Shown here piece by piece: positions 35,439-44,112 of a stretch of 64,000 nt of DNA. A program made the position numbers and the translations under genes. Positions within the stretch are counted from its first letter, which is position 1, and each line of letters starts with the position of its first letter. The stretch comes from Dyadobacter linearis. GTDB lineage: Bacteria; Bacteroidota; Bacteroidia; Cytophagales; Spirosomataceae. The stretch is taken from positions 43,177 through 107,176 of the forward strand of contig NZ_CAJRAU010000012.1 in NCBI RefSeq assembly GCF_907165045.1, given 5' to 3'. The notes under the pieces were generated by a model. It did not search any database. It saw only the letters and a list, made by a program, of their open reading frames with translations, and was not told the origin of the DNA.

Positions 35439-35516
35439 TAAATCGATATGTATTTGTTTACATATCGCAAATATAAAGAGTCGTGTCATAACTCCATATT
35501 AAAGTTTAATGTCAGA

Positions 35517-35855
35517 TCACGGATAGGAGGTCTTTTTCTGCTCTGGCAACTTCCATAAGTTTTTCGTCCGCCTCTTATAAGCTTCCATAACCTGCTTCCC
35601 TGTCTCCGTAATGATTGCCCCACCTCCATGCGTTCCGCCCTTTTGGGTAAGCACATATGGACTAGTTCCAAGCGTATTCATAGCATCGACCATCGCCCAG
35701 GCCTTCTTATACGAGAGCCCCATTGCAGTTGCGGCCTTGGCAATTGAGCCAGTTTCGGCAATGTGTTCAAGCAGTTCGTAGCGTCCGGGTCCGAAGAATT
35801 TTGTTTCTTCAATAAAAACCCAGTGGCGTATACGTATCTCAGTTTTTCGGTTCAT
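35517..35855 (-). CDS. ModE-like winged helix regulator
   Basis: A 112-residue protein with the N-terminal DNA-binding domain of ModE: FFGPGRYELLEHIAETGSIA, then KAATAMGLSYKKAWAMVDAM and GGTHGGGAIITETGKQVMEAY. The C-terminal molybdate-binding (MOP) domains are absent, as in the many stand-alone ModE_N regulators of Bacteroidota. It precedes the TonB-receptor remnant on the same strand and was probably its regulator. Confidence 0.85.
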   Translation of the reverse strand: MNRKTEIRIRHWVFIEETKFFGPGRYELLEHIAETGSIAKAATAMGLSYKKAWAMVDAMNTLGTSPYVLTQKGGTHGGGAIITETGKQVMEAYKRRTKNLWKLPEQKKTSYP

Positions 35856-35969
35856 ATCTCAATGCTCACAATTAAATCTCAATCCGCAAAGCTAAGTTCC
35901 AAATCCATATAACTCGCGTATTATGCAACCTGGCATGATCACGAATCTGCGGAATCTGGTCACTTTAAA

Positions 35970-36007
35970 TATGTAACCGCTTTGAGCTGTCTAAAAATTC
36001 GGTGGTA
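35970..36007 (+). repeat. Diverged direct repeat, copy B
   Basis: ATGTAACCGCTTTGA followed by AAATTCGGT, the second copy of the sequence at 15860-15897 in the same orientation. It lies between the ModE-like gene and a serine recombinase gene. Confidence 0.6.
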
Positions 36008-36085
36008 TTTATGTACTCTCAGCGCCTCTAGTTTTTCTTCCCTTCTAGTTCTCAAAATGCCCTTTTTCTGCCATTTTAAATTACA

Positions 36086-36104
36086 TTTTAGTGGTACACT
36101 AAAA
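36086..36104. promoter_or_regulatory. Dyad upstream of recombinase
   Basis: TTTTAGTG-GTA-CACTAAAA is a perfect 8+3+8 palindrome 48 bases before the recombinase start. It could be the crossover or operator site of that recombinase. Confidence 0.5.
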
Positions 36105-36151
36105 CAAATTACTGTATATTACAAATTGGCATGTTAAACTGTACTATTGGA

Positions 36152-36751
36152 ATGGTGATTGGATACATAAGGGTTTCTAAGACCGAGCAAAACCAGGATC
36201 TTCAATTTGATTCTCTTAAGAAGGCGGGTTGTGAGAAAATTTATCATGAAAAGATTTCAGGCGCTTCTTCCCAAAGACCAGAATATTTAAAGATGATTTC
36301 AGAGCTGCGAAAAGGGGATGTCATAGTCGTCTGGCGAATTGACCGACTGGGCAGAACAACTTATGAGCTTATAAAGCTCATGGTCGAATGGAAAGAAATG
36401 GGAGTGGACTTCCGGAGTATTTCTGAAGGAATAGACACTTCTACCAAAATGGGCCGTTTATGGTATATGCTCAGCTCGGTCTTTGCTGAAAATGAACGAG
36501 AGATATTGATGGAACGCACTTTAGCTGGCATGGAAGCTGCTAGGGCTCGTGGAAGGGTAGGAGGTAGGCCAAAGGGACTTACCAAAAAGTCAAAAGAGTT
36601 AGCAAGTTTGGCCGCTACGTTATATCAAAGTAAAAAATACACTACTATGCAAATATGTGAGCAATTGAAAATTGGTAGCAAGGCGACGCTCTATAATTAT
36701 TTGAGGCATGAGGGAATTGAGATTGAAGGGTGGGTGAGAACCATAAAATAA
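36152..36751 (+). CDS. Serine recombinase (resolvase/invertase)
   Basis: A 199-residue recombinase. It begins MVIGYIRVSKTEQNQDLQ, with the catalytic serine in RVS. GDVIVVWRIDRLGRTTYEL carries the DRLGR arginine motif, and ENEREILMERTLAGMEAARA is the E helix. A C-terminal helix-turn-helix follows (TTMQICEQLKIGSKATLYNY). The ATG at 36152 is preferred over one at 36131 because the family starts right before the first strand. A dyad lies just upstream and a long direct repeat 145 bases away. It probably belongs to a mobile element. Confidence 0.93.
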   Translation: MVIGYIRVSKTEQNQDLQFDSLKKAGCEKIYHEKISGASSQRPEYLKMISELRKGDVIVVWRIDRLGRTTYELIKLMVEWKEMGVDFRSISEGIDTSTKMGRLWYMLSSVFAENEREILMERTLAGMEAARARGRVGGRPKGLTKKSKELASLAATLYQSKKYTTMQICEQLKIGSKATLYNYLRHEGIEIEGWVRTIK

Positions 36752-36979
36752 GTTTGAGTGCTATTGCTTTGTATAGTAATTTGATTTGTTCGCCTTATAA
36801 GAATTTCAAATGTCTTGGGGAATGAAGATTTTTTTGAAAAATGAACCTATTTTCCTTAACTATTTCTGATTAGAGGGGTTTACTACGCTGCAAACGGATT
36901 AACCTTTTCGTGCGGATTAACAATGACTATCTGTATTCGCTAAAAAATGCATTATATAGCCAGCCTAAACAACATTACT

Positions 36980-37222
36980 ATGAATAATAATAGGATAACT
37001 AAAACTAAGAAAACGATACAATTAATTTTATTTTTTATTTTGGCCTTAAATATAATTTCATTTAAAAGTCTTTGGATCTCAATAGGAGTCATAGCTGGAG
37101 CAATAATTTTAACGGCATTCACATTGAAGAAAGACTCAAAAGAAAATAAAAATCATGCTTATTTGTCAATATTTGCTACCCTAGGTTTGGTTGTTTTTAT
37201 TTTGTATAGAAACTTCATGTGA
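36980..37222 (+). CDS. Small membrane protein, unknown
   Basis: An 80-residue protein from the ATG at 36980. After a basic N-terminus (MNNNRITKTKKTIQ) it has three hydrophobic segments (LILFFILALNIISF, LWISIGVIAGAIILTAF, YLSIFATLGLVVFILY), so it is probably an inner-membrane protein. No family is recognised. The base composition is very AT-rich compared with the mannan locus, suggesting a different origin. Confidence 0.5.
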   Translation: MNNNRITKTKKTIQLILFFILALNIISFKSLWISIGVIAGAIILTAFTLKKDSKENKNHAYLSIFATLGLVVFILYRNFM

Positions 37223-37691
37223 AAATTCTAATTGCAATAATTGACTGGAAAAAATTTGGTCAGGTGCAGCATATATCGCTTGATTTTTGTTCAGGTATTG
37301 ATTTAGTAGCGAGACATGTGAATTGACAATATGTCGAGGTACTTTTGAGCGATTAGATGAAAACCTAATTGTGGGAATTTGTTCAAGACATGAGGGTGTG
37401 CTTAGATAAACCCTTATGGCATTTTACAAGCGGACGTTCTTAAAATGCCATATCGGGATACTGCCTCAATTTAGTCGATTATACCATTGCGACAGTGTCG
37501 CAACATTTGAGTTGGTAGTAGCTCCTGATATCGTCTCCTTTGAGAATACCGTGTGGAATCGATGTACTGAGTGACTTATCAACTCCACAAATTTATTTTG
37601 CCTTGCCTTATTGACATATTAACTTACCAGGAAAATTGCGAATACGCTGTATTCACAATTGGTTAACTGGCTACATTTTATCTAATAAATA
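37223..37691. other. Intergenic stretch with a hairpin
   Basis: A 469-base stretch before the DUF1016 gene. No ORF is convincing. It contains the inverted repeat at 37415-37452 and otherwise nothing I can name. Confidence 0.4.
37415..37452. repeat. 12 bp inverted repeat
   Basis: TATGGCATTTTA (37415-37426) and TAAAATGCCATA (37441-37452) are perfect inverted copies around a 14-base loop. There is no T run after it, so it is not an obvious terminator. It could be a protein-binding site or the end of a lost element. Confidence 0.5.
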
Positions 37692-38711
37692 ATGCAAGTA
37701 ATAGTTGATATTCAGAATATCATACGTGAAGCGCGGAACCGAGCCTACCAGAGTATAAACGTTACAATGGTAACTGCGTACTGGTTGATAGGAAGACGTA
37801 TAGTGGAAGAGGATCAGCAAGGCAATACCCGAGCTGATTATGGGAAAGCGCTCATAGAAACACTATCTGAGTCTTTGCTGTCTGAGTTTGGTAAAGGATT
37901 TTCCCAAAGAAATTTGGAGCAAATGAGGACGTTTTATCTTGAATATCCAATTCCGCAGACAGTGTCTGCGGAATTCCAAGCAGATAATGCTGATTCCATC
38001 AGAGAAACGCCAGCTTTCAGACTGAGCTGGTCGCATTATTTAAATCTGATTTCTATCAAAAACATTGAAGAAAGAAGGTTTTATGAAATCGAGTCAATCG
38101 AAAACAATTGGAGCATCAGGGAGTTGAAGAGGCAATATGACTCAGGTCTGTACATGCGATTGGCACTGAGTACAGATAAGGTAGGGGTGAAGCGCTTATC
38201 TGAAAAGGGGCAGTTGATGGAGGGTCCAGCTGATGCGATTAAGGATCCATATATTTTAGAATTTCTGCATCTAAAGGAACATTTCAGTTATTCGGAGAGT
38301 GACTTAGAAAATGCACTAATTGATAAGTTGGAGCATTTTCTTCTTGAACTCGGTAAAGGGTTCACTTTTGTAGCCCGTCAAAAAAGAATCACTTTTACGG
38401 ATAGGCATTTCTATGCAGATTTGGTGTTTTACAACCGTTTGCTGAAATGCTTTGTCATTATCGACTTGAAAATAGGGGAGATACAGCATCAGGATATTGG
38501 CCAGATGCAGATGTATGTCAACTACTATGACCGTCAAATCAAACTTGACGACGAGAATAAAACTATTGGAATCATCCTATGTCAGAAGAAGAGTGATTTG
38601 TTAGTGGAACTAACCTTACCTGAAAACAACGATCAAATTTTCGCTAGTCGCTATGAAACAGTTTTGCCAAGCAAAGAGGAATTAAGTAACCTCTTAAACT
38701 CTAAGAGCTAA
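37692..38711 (+). CDS. DUF1016 (YhcG-type) PD-(D/E)xK nuclease
   Basis: A 339-residue protein. The N-terminal DUF1016_N domain (VTMVTAYWLIGRRIVEED, YGKALIETLSESL, FSQRNLEQMRTFYLEYP) is a helical DNA-interacting region. The C-terminal nuclease domain has FVARQKRITFTDRHFYADLV and FVIIDLKIGEIQHQDIGQMQ, with Asp and DLK residues matching the PD-(D/E)xK active site. Members occur singly or with restriction and phage-defence genes; here no methylase or partner is adjacent. A strong terminator follows the stop. Confidence 0.9.
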   Translation: MQVIVDIQNIIREARNRAYQSINVTMVTAYWLIGRRIVEEDQQGNTRADYGKALIETLSESLLSEFGKGFSQRNLEQMRTFYLEYPIPQTVSAEFQADNADSIRETPAFRLSWSHYLNLISIKNIEERRFYEIESIENNWSIRELKRQYDSGLYMRLALSTDKVGVKRLSEKGQLMEGPADAIKDPYILEFLHLKEHFSYSESDLENALIDKLEHFLLELGKGFTFVARQKRITFTDRHFYADLVFYNRLLKCFVIIDLKIGEIQHQDIGQMQMYVNYYDRQIKLDDENKTIGIILCQKKSDLLVELTLPENNDQIFASRYETVLPSKEELSNLLNSKS

Positions 38712-38742
38712 CCTCACGAAGTTTCATCTCACTTATTACCAT

Positions 38743-38778
38743 AAAAAAAGCATTTCAAAACAGTAAATGCTTTTTTTT
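38743..38778 (+). terminator. Rho-independent terminator
   Basis: AAAAAAAGCATTT (38743-38755) and AAATGCTTTTTTT (38765-38777) form a 13 bp stem with a 9-base loop and an eight-T tail, 31 bases after the DUF1016 stop. Confidence 0.8.
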
Positions 38779-38919
38779 CTATTTGATGGTTCTTCAATAC
38801 TCAACCTCGCATAACAGCCGTTATGGAAATTACCTATATGAGTAACATTACCTAATTGACCAAGCCGATTAGATCCAAAAGACTACTTGCCAATAATTAA
38901 TTTTAAATAATGCGTGTAC

Positions 38920-39408
38920 ATGGTGAAATCAAAGCCCTTTAGAGGCTTACTGAGGATAAGCTTGTTTATGACCTTTGTGACCTTTTTAGTAGCAGGCTGC
39001 AAAGAAGATCCCTATGTTATTACATGTAAAGACGGCCTCGTAGAATATCAAGAGCTAATGAATGGAGAGTTAGTTTCTTTTATGAATGTTAAAGACGCTG
39101 ATAAGGTCATTCAGCGGGTTATCCGATCTCGATCTGAATTAGAACAATCTCTTGATCTTTCCAGGGTAAACGCTAGGATAGATTTTAAAGAGAAGACGTT
39201 GCTTGCCGGTCGTATATATTCCAGCCAACGGGCTAATTTGATTCGGCAGGAAGTAACTAGCGACTGTAAGCGAGAGGAAATAACTTATAGCATCACCTTA
39301 AAATATCACCAATATCTTCCCGAATCGGGCTACACAAAGTTCTTTGCTATCATTCCAAAAATTTCCGACAAAACAAAGGTCAAACTTATTATTAATTATG
39401 AAAACTGA
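38920..39408 (+). CDS. Hypothetical lipoprotein
   Basis: A 162-residue lipoprotein with signal RISLFMTFVTFLVAGC. The mature domain is beta-rich with two further cysteines (VITCKDG and TSDCKREE) and strands such as ARIDFKEKTLLAGRIYSSQR and EITYSITLKYHQYL. No family is recognised. The ATG at 38920 is preferred over a GTG two codons upstream. It is isolated from its neighbours. Confidence 0.65.
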   Translation: MVKSKPFRGLLRISLFMTFVTFLVAGCKEDPYVITCKDGLVEYQELMNGELVSFMNVKDADKVIQRVIRSRSELEQSLDLSRVNARIDFKEKTLLAGRIYSSQRANLIRQEVTSDCKREEITYSITLKYHQYLPESGYTKFFAIIPKISDKTKVKLIINYEN

Positions 39409-39732
39409 CGTAACTATGAGAAACCACCTACTTAGAGCATGTGTACTTCAAATTTTCTGCTACAATCGTAGTTTACAAAACCTTTGAAGGAGTGTTCCAG
39501 CTATGCTAACCAAATAATATTTTGTTGTATGTTAGGCCTTATGTTCACTGAAATATCCCCGGCTTGCGGATACCTTTGAACTTGATGAGAAAAGTGGCAG
39601 AGGAGTAAGATTCCAGCGTGTAGTTTAGCAACCGATCTGGGTCTTGATGTAAGATTTCCGACAACATGTTCCAGCAGCCTACGCATCCATTCCCCCTATT
39701 CACAGCTCCTGCCCGCACCCCTAAAAGTGTTG
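39409..39732. other. Intergenic stretch, possible coding remnant
   Basis: A 324-base stretch. On the minus strand 39545-39667 encodes a 40-codon frame (MLSEILHQDPDRLLNYTLES, then SSATFLIKFKGIRKPGIFQ) whose composition looks protein-like and which may be the end of a broken gene. I cannot name it and see nothing else. Confidence 0.3.
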
Positions 39733-40458
39733 TTAATGCCTATTACTGTATATTAAACAATTAGAATTGCGCTCAAACTGATAGACTAGGCGCACTAGGT
39801 CGCAAATTGATTGCAGTTCCTCCCAAGTCAAAAACGACCAAAACTTTAATTCAAGTTTTAAAGAACGAGTATAAAATGCCCTACTAAAATTAAAACATAT
39901 AGCTGCTATCCAAATAAATATTGTCAGTAGAACAGACTGCCATTCCTCAGAAACGTTTAATATTGGTTCTGGAACAATTTTAAATAAACTGAAGAATAGA
40001 ATAAAGCAAATAGCTAGCATGACGAGAGTACTGTTAAAAAACAGAATTCCGAAAGATTTGGGAGATCTAAAGAAAAATAATTTCTCTGAGGTATATTGCC
40101 GCAATAATAAGGAGGCACAAACGGAGCTTAGCTGCTTTCTATTCAGCTGGTGGACTGAAATAATGTGTTCGTTTAGTTCTCGCTGGTGCAGTTGATAAAT
40201 TAGTCTTTCTTTCACGCCGATGTAAAAGGTGAGCTCGCGATTATGATCACGCCATCCGTAGGTACGTGTAAGATAATAAAAATAGACGTCATTTAATGGT
40301 CGAAATACCGACTCTAGTAACAATCCAATGAATAGCGCTGGAATTGCTACCATAGAACTGTCTCTCAAAGTTCCAACATGAAGAACATACATAATTCCAC
40401 AGAGCAGAAGGCCAGGAAGATACATTCGAATTGTATCATGAAAGCTCAATTTTTCCAT
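39733..40458 (-). CDS. Membrane protein, unknown
   Basis: A 241-residue integral membrane protein. Hydrophobic segments lie at about residues 10-30 (IRMYLPGLLLCGIMYVLHV), 36-52, 140-160 (FFNSTLVMLAICFILFFSLF) and 175-192. A charged cytoplasmic loop (about 60-125) separates the two pairs of spans. No family is recognised. AT-rich composition resembles the neighbouring small genes and suggests a mobile origin. Confidence 0.6.
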   Translation of the reverse strand: MEKLSFHDTIRMYLPGLLLCGIMYVLHVGTLRDSSMVAIPALFIGLLLESVFRPLNDVYFYYLTRTYGWRDHNRELTFYIGVKERLIYQLHQRELNEHIISVHQLNRKQLSSVCASLLLRQYTSEKLFFFRSPKSFGILFFNSTLVMLAICFILFFSLFKIVPEPILNVSEEWQSVLLTIFIWIAAICFNFSRAFYTRSLKLELKFWSFLTWEELQSICDLVRLVYQFERNSNCLIYSNRH

Positions 40459-40689
40459 TGCACTTACTATGTTATGATGCTAATATATGGATTTATTAGT
40501 CTGTCGGTGTGTAGAAAGAGTTATGTGTGTAACGTATATAGCAGGCGTTATGATTGCTATTAAAGTCTCACACCAGCAACTCTACGCTGTTAAGTAATTC
40601 TATCCAAAACTTTCAGCACATTAAGCTACAGCTTTCACCTGCTTCTAATCTGGCCCATACCTAGGAAAACAATACAAGTTGCACAAAGC

Positions 40690-40830
40690 AGACTGGTCGT
40701 CACTCACGCTGCCCGCTCCATTCGCTCCGCTCCCGTGTTGGTGTTGCCATTCCTGCCTTTGGCCTTGCGCCTGCCTGGCATCGTTCTCCAACGGTGGAGG
40801 GCCAGCTAAAAAGCAGAACGATGAAAACCG
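40690..40830. other. GC-rich patch without a gene
   Basis: About 140 bases are much richer in G+C than the AT-rich flanks. On the minus strand a 25-codon frame at 40704-40781 reads MPGRRKAKGRNGNTNTGAER then MERAA, basic and low in complexity. It may be the remnant of a transferred gene or a repeat unit. I cannot identify it. Confidence 0.3.
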
Positions 40831-40851
40831 ACCAATTCACAAAAGCAGATC

Positions 40852-41244
40852 TTAACCCTTTGAAACTACCTCCTTTGCCTTATCTAGCCTATTTTTACTG
40901 CTTAAGACCTTATTATCTCTCATAAGAAGACCAAGGACAATCACAGTAAAAATACTTTGTAGACTGATGGCTATTGGCACTCTCAGATCGCCACCTTCAT
41001 TGTTGAACCACAGTTCATTCAATTGGGTAAGTTGTATAACAAAAATGCCAGCTCCAAGGATAAGTACTAACACAGCAACTCGCTTTGACGTCGCAAATAT
41101 GAGGTAAAGCAGTCCTATAACAAACAGAACGGTTACAGCAAAGAAAACCATTTCTAATTTTTTGCCATAAGCAAAGTAGGTAGTAAGTACCGGAAGAAGA
41201 GACAGTGCCAAAAGTATGTATACTATTTTCTTAAGAGCTTTCAT
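40852..41244 (-). CDS. Small four-span membrane protein
   Basis: A 130-residue membrane protein from the ATG at 41244. Four hydrophobic segments are visible (IVYILLALSLLPVLTTYFAY, VFFAVTVLFVIGLLYLIFA, VAVLVLILGAGIFVIQLTQL, IAISLQSIFTVIVLGLLM) with a basic C-terminus. No family is recognised. An upstream in-frame extension of 26 residues is hydrophilic and not needed. Confidence 0.6.
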   Translation of the reverse strand: MKALKKIVYILLALSLLPVLTTYFAYGKKLEMVFFAVTVLFVIGLLYLIFATSKRVAVLVLILGAGIFVIQLTQLNELWFNNEGGDLRVPIAISLQSIFTVIVLGLLMRDNKVLSSKNRLDKAKEVVSKG

Positions 41245-41407
41245 TGCATTACCTGGTTGATTTGGTGTCAAACTGTTTTTCCCATTCTTCAAGTGTGAAA
41301 ATCCTATCTCCCACCTTAACACCGGCTATTCCTATTGACAGACCTAACACTGAAAAATCTTACCAGACTTATTCCACTTCGATAGCCAGAGAGTCGTTGT
41401 CGTTTTC

Positions 41408-41692
41408 TTGACAACCTCTATCATAAAGGATGATCAAAGTCTTGGAAAGCACGTTACTACTTGTGGAGACATTGGTAAGCACGGCCCGGAGATTGAAAGC
41501 AAGAAGAATGCGGAAGATGCCGATCAGTTCGCAGACCCTATGCGCTCTATTATCGACGAACTAATAGCCGAAGGCTTTACAATAGTACGCGGGATCTTTG
41601 GCGAGATGGAACAGGCGGGTTGTGCAAACCTTCAGGAACAATGGTCAAAAATGGCACCGCACGTCAATGTACCGATTGTTAAAGCAGCTTAA
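41408..41692 (+). pseudogene. Serine recombinase, C-terminal remnant
   Basis: A 94-residue frame. The part from residue 28 (SKKNAEDADQFADPMRSIID, ELIAEGFTIVRGIFGEMEQA, ANLQEQWSKM) follows the C-terminal pattern of resolvase-type recombinases, 'R..A......i..i..eG.tsl.~ia..ln..g..t..g..W....v...l', with degenerate positions. The catalytic N-terminal domain is absent and the first 27 residues are not family-like. It is probably a decayed fragment. Confidence 0.45.
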
Positions 41693-41772
41693 ACACATCT
41701 ATTCCATAAGGTAAGGTTCTTGGAAAAGGATATAATATGCATACCTTGATTATGAAAGAATTTTCTTCTCTT

Positions 41773-42270
41773 ATGGCAAACGAAGTTAAATGTCCAAAGT
41801 GCGGATCTACGCAGATAACGGCGAATAAAAAAGGTTTTAGTCTGGGGAAAGCTGTCGCGGGAACAGTTGCTGTTGGTCCGTTAGGAGCTCTTGCAGGGGT
41901 TCATGGGAGCTCCAAAATAGAAATTACTTGTCTTTCATGCGGAAACTTCTGGAATCCAAAGGTTGAAGCTGACCAGATTAGAAATGGGGTCACAATACAA
42001 ACTACGTCATTCCATTTACTTAAAGAGGATTGGCATCGGGACTTTGTGTCTGCTTACGAAAATGGCAACCGTGCATTGGCTAATTCAATTTTACAATTAA
42101 ATGACCCCACCACATTTGCTCGAAGAGGGGTAGACAGATTTTATAATGACTTACCAAAATCAGAAACTTTTGTACCCGGAAGTGATTCCAATCAGCAAAA
42201 CGGAATTTTAATGATTGCAGTTGTTGTAGTCGTCATCCTGATAATCATATTAATTTCTAAGATATTTTGA
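41773..42270 (+). CDS. Zinc-ribbon, C-terminally anchored membrane protein
   Basis: A 165-residue protein. The N-terminus starts MANEVKCPKCGSTQI and a second pair CLSCGN follows near residue 45, forming a four-cysteine zinc ribbon. Between them lies a glycine-rich hydrophobic insert (GKAVAGTVAVGPLGALAG). A final span, GILMIAVVVVVILIIILI, anchors the C-terminus in the membrane. Similar small 'CPKC...NKKGFS.GKA' proteins are frequent on plasmids and phages of Bacteroidota. The ATG at 41773 was chosen because the ribbon starts right after it. Function is unknown. Confidence 0.7.
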   Translation: MANEVKCPKCGSTQITANKKGFSLGKAVAGTVAVGPLGALAGVHGSSKIEITCLSCGNFWNPKVEADQIRNGVTIQTTSFHLLKEDWHRDFVSAYENGNRALANSILQLNDPTTFARRGVDRFYNDLPKSETFVPGSDSNQQNGILMIAVVVVVILIIILISKIF

Positions 42271-42308
42271 ACGATGGTATTCTTATTAAAAAAGTAAATT
42301 GATCAAAA

Positions 42309-42623
42309 ATGGAGTTTAATTTTACGGTTACAACACAGAAGGCTGAATTGATTACCAAGGAAGAATATCGTCTGTATTGGTTGGGAAATAATAACTCGGT
42401 ATTACCTGACAACATTGGAACGTGTAAAGTACAGTTGGACGATAATCAGGTTAATTGTTCTGCGACAATAACCACAGGAGGGATCCGGCATACCTTAAAT
42501 GACGCGACTATTGCTGAATTTGTTCCTAATGATGTTCTTGAAGGTAAATGTAAATATGGCATCATGTTTAAGAATGATATCAATGGAAATGAATATGTTT
42601 ATGGTTTCTTTCTTGAATCATAA
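42309..42623 (+). CDS. Hypothetical protein
   Basis: A 104-residue soluble protein with no signal sequence. Alternating strands (EFNFTVTTQKAELITKEEYR, VNCSATITTGGIRHTL, KYGIMFKNDINGNEYVYGFF) suggest a small beta-barrel or beta-sandwich. It starts 38 bases after the zinc-ribbon gene and may be co-transcribed. No family is recognised. Confidence 0.55.
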   Translation: MEFNFTVTTQKAELITKEEYRLYWLGNNNSVLPDNIGTCKVQLDDNQVNCSATITTGGIRHTLNDATIAEFVPNDVLEGKCKYGIMFKNDINGNEYVYGFFLES

Positions 42624-43040
42624 TGCTGATTAGCAGGAGGGTCTGAGGATCCTACGCAACTTCAATTCAAATATAAAATCTCTGAGAAATTACTAACAGA
42701 TGTGAAAAACCCACAGCTGGTGGTGAGTCCCATCTTGGAAATATACGTTGACAGTATAGAAAGGCGAATTGATCCTTGTTACAAGAGCAGTGTTTTGTAG
42801 CAAATAATCAGCAAAATCCTGGAATATAAGGTATAACAGCATCAGATCCGGTGCTTCCCAAAATAGTGAGATAAGACGTATCAAGCTTATAAAAAGGCAA
42901 GGCGTATCAAGCTTATAATATCAAGGGATGTGGCGGCTAGTTTGATCCAAAAGTTAAAGCGCTTTTTCTTTTCCATTTCGACCGTATTTTTTTGCAATAT
43001 GCGAGGTAAATATCATGTCTCAAGAATATTTAAATCGGGT
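42624..43040. other. Intergenic stretch with short direct repeats
   Basis: A 417-base stretch without a supported gene. CGTATCAAGCTTATA occurs twice, at 42877-42891 and 42903-42917, with a 26-base period. Two copies are too few to call iterons. Confidence 0.4.
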
Positions 43041-43433
43041 ATGAGAAAGATAGTATTTTTTGTATTGGCTATTAGCTTGTTATCTGCCAGTTGTCAGAGG
43101 CGCACCCACATATTTGGGTTTGTAGGAGACGAGAATAAGAAAGCGATTATTGGCGCAAAGATGGCTGTTGTTAAAGTGAGTGGTAAGTATCCATCCAAGG
43201 CTGATACGCTGGCAATCGGTTATAGTAAAGAAAATGGTTACCAGCTAAATTTGGTCAAACAAGGACGCCATAAGAACGTTCAACTCGTAAACCCCTATCT
43301 GATCAATGCGGATTTACAAGATAAATTCAGGATTTCGGAAGTCTCAAAAGGAGGGAAAGCGATACCTGACTCGGATTGTTGTGAGATTATTATCGGAGTA
43401 GCGAACGAGCACAGCTTTCTGCTTAAAAAATAA
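43041..43433 (+). CDS. Small lipoprotein, unknown
   Basis: A 130-residue lipoprotein with signal MRKIVFFVLAISLLSASC (Cys18). The mature domain (HIFGFVGDENKKAIIGAKMA, YSKENGYQLNLVKQGRHKNV) recalls a carboxypeptidase-regulatory-like beta-sandwich, though the match is weak. Two adjacent cysteines occur near the end (DSDCCEII). The ATG at 43041 begins the signal peptide; longer frames add unlikely residues. Confidence 0.6.
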   Translation: MRKIVFFVLAISLLSASCQRRTHIFGFVGDENKKAIIGAKMAVVKVSGKYPSKADTLAIGYSKENGYQLNLVKQGRHKNVQLVNPYLINADLQDKFRISEVSKGGKAIPDSDCCEIIIGVANEHSFLLKK

Positions 43434-43561
43434 GCGACTTAGATATTATGTATTCAGAGGGGCTTAGTTGATTATCAGACTATCATCAGAGTTGTGCAAA
43501 TCATGTTTGTTGCTATCCTATTTATATATTGCACATTATTATTCACCAATTAGCACTATAA

Positions 43562-44050
43562 ATGAAAGCTAAAAATATCCGGTTTTTCTCACCGCAGGAA
43601 AATGAGCTCCAAGCAGAAAAGAATGCCAAAGCAAAAGCCCTTCCAAAAGGCTATATCTCTGCTGCTGGCAAAATAGTGTTTCCGTCAGCGGCCATTGAAG
43701 AATTGGGCATTGAACCTGAGACTACTAAATTTCAGGTAGGGACTGATGGTGGCAAGCGCAAGATCAAAAACCTTTACCTGGTGCCAACTGAGCAGCAAAG
43801 CGCCTTTTCAATCGTCCGCACTGGCCGAGGCTACTCGCTGCCATTGGATGTGATCCTTTCAAAAGGAGGGATCGACTACAGCAATCAGAAGTATGTGTTT
43901 ACAGCTTCCATCTTTCAGCATGAGGATTCAGTTGGCTATGCTTTGGAAATCGTTCCTGAGCAGGCTATCGAAAAGGTACCCTATACCGGAAAGCCACGGG
44001 GCCGCAAGCCAAAAACAAACCCGCAAGATTCTGATCAGGTTCCACAGTAA
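43562..44050 (+). CDS. AT-hook-like hypothetical protein next to DUF3800 gene
   Basis: A 162-residue soluble basic protein. The middle part (PKGYISAAGKIVFPSAAIEE, FQVGTDGGKRKIKNLYLVPT, GYSLPLDVILSKGGIDYSNQ) looks like a small alpha/beta domain. The tail GKPRGRKPKTNP resembles an AT-hook, so DNA binding is likely. It is followed after 62 bases by the DUF3800 gene on the same strand. The pair occurs between unrelated lipoprotein genes and may form a small module. No family is recognised. Confidence 0.65.
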   Translation: MKAKNIRFFSPQENELQAEKNAKAKALPKGYISAAGKIVFPSAAIEELGIEPETTKFQVGTDGGKRKIKNLYLVPTEQQSAFSIVRTGRGYSLPLDVILSKGGIDYSNQKYVFTASIFQHEDSVGYALEIVPEQAIEKVPYTGKPRGRKPKTNPQDSDQVPQ

Positions 44051-44112
44051 AGATAATATTGCCGGTAACCAGTATACGTCAATAATAATGCCGGTTACCG
44101 GCATTAAATATT

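Noticed and set aside
42693..42884. 63-codon minus-strand frame between small genes
   Set aside because: No start context, partner or family resemblance.
42877..42917. Two 15-base direct repeats as plasmid iterons
   Set aside because: Only two copies and no replication initiator gene nearby.
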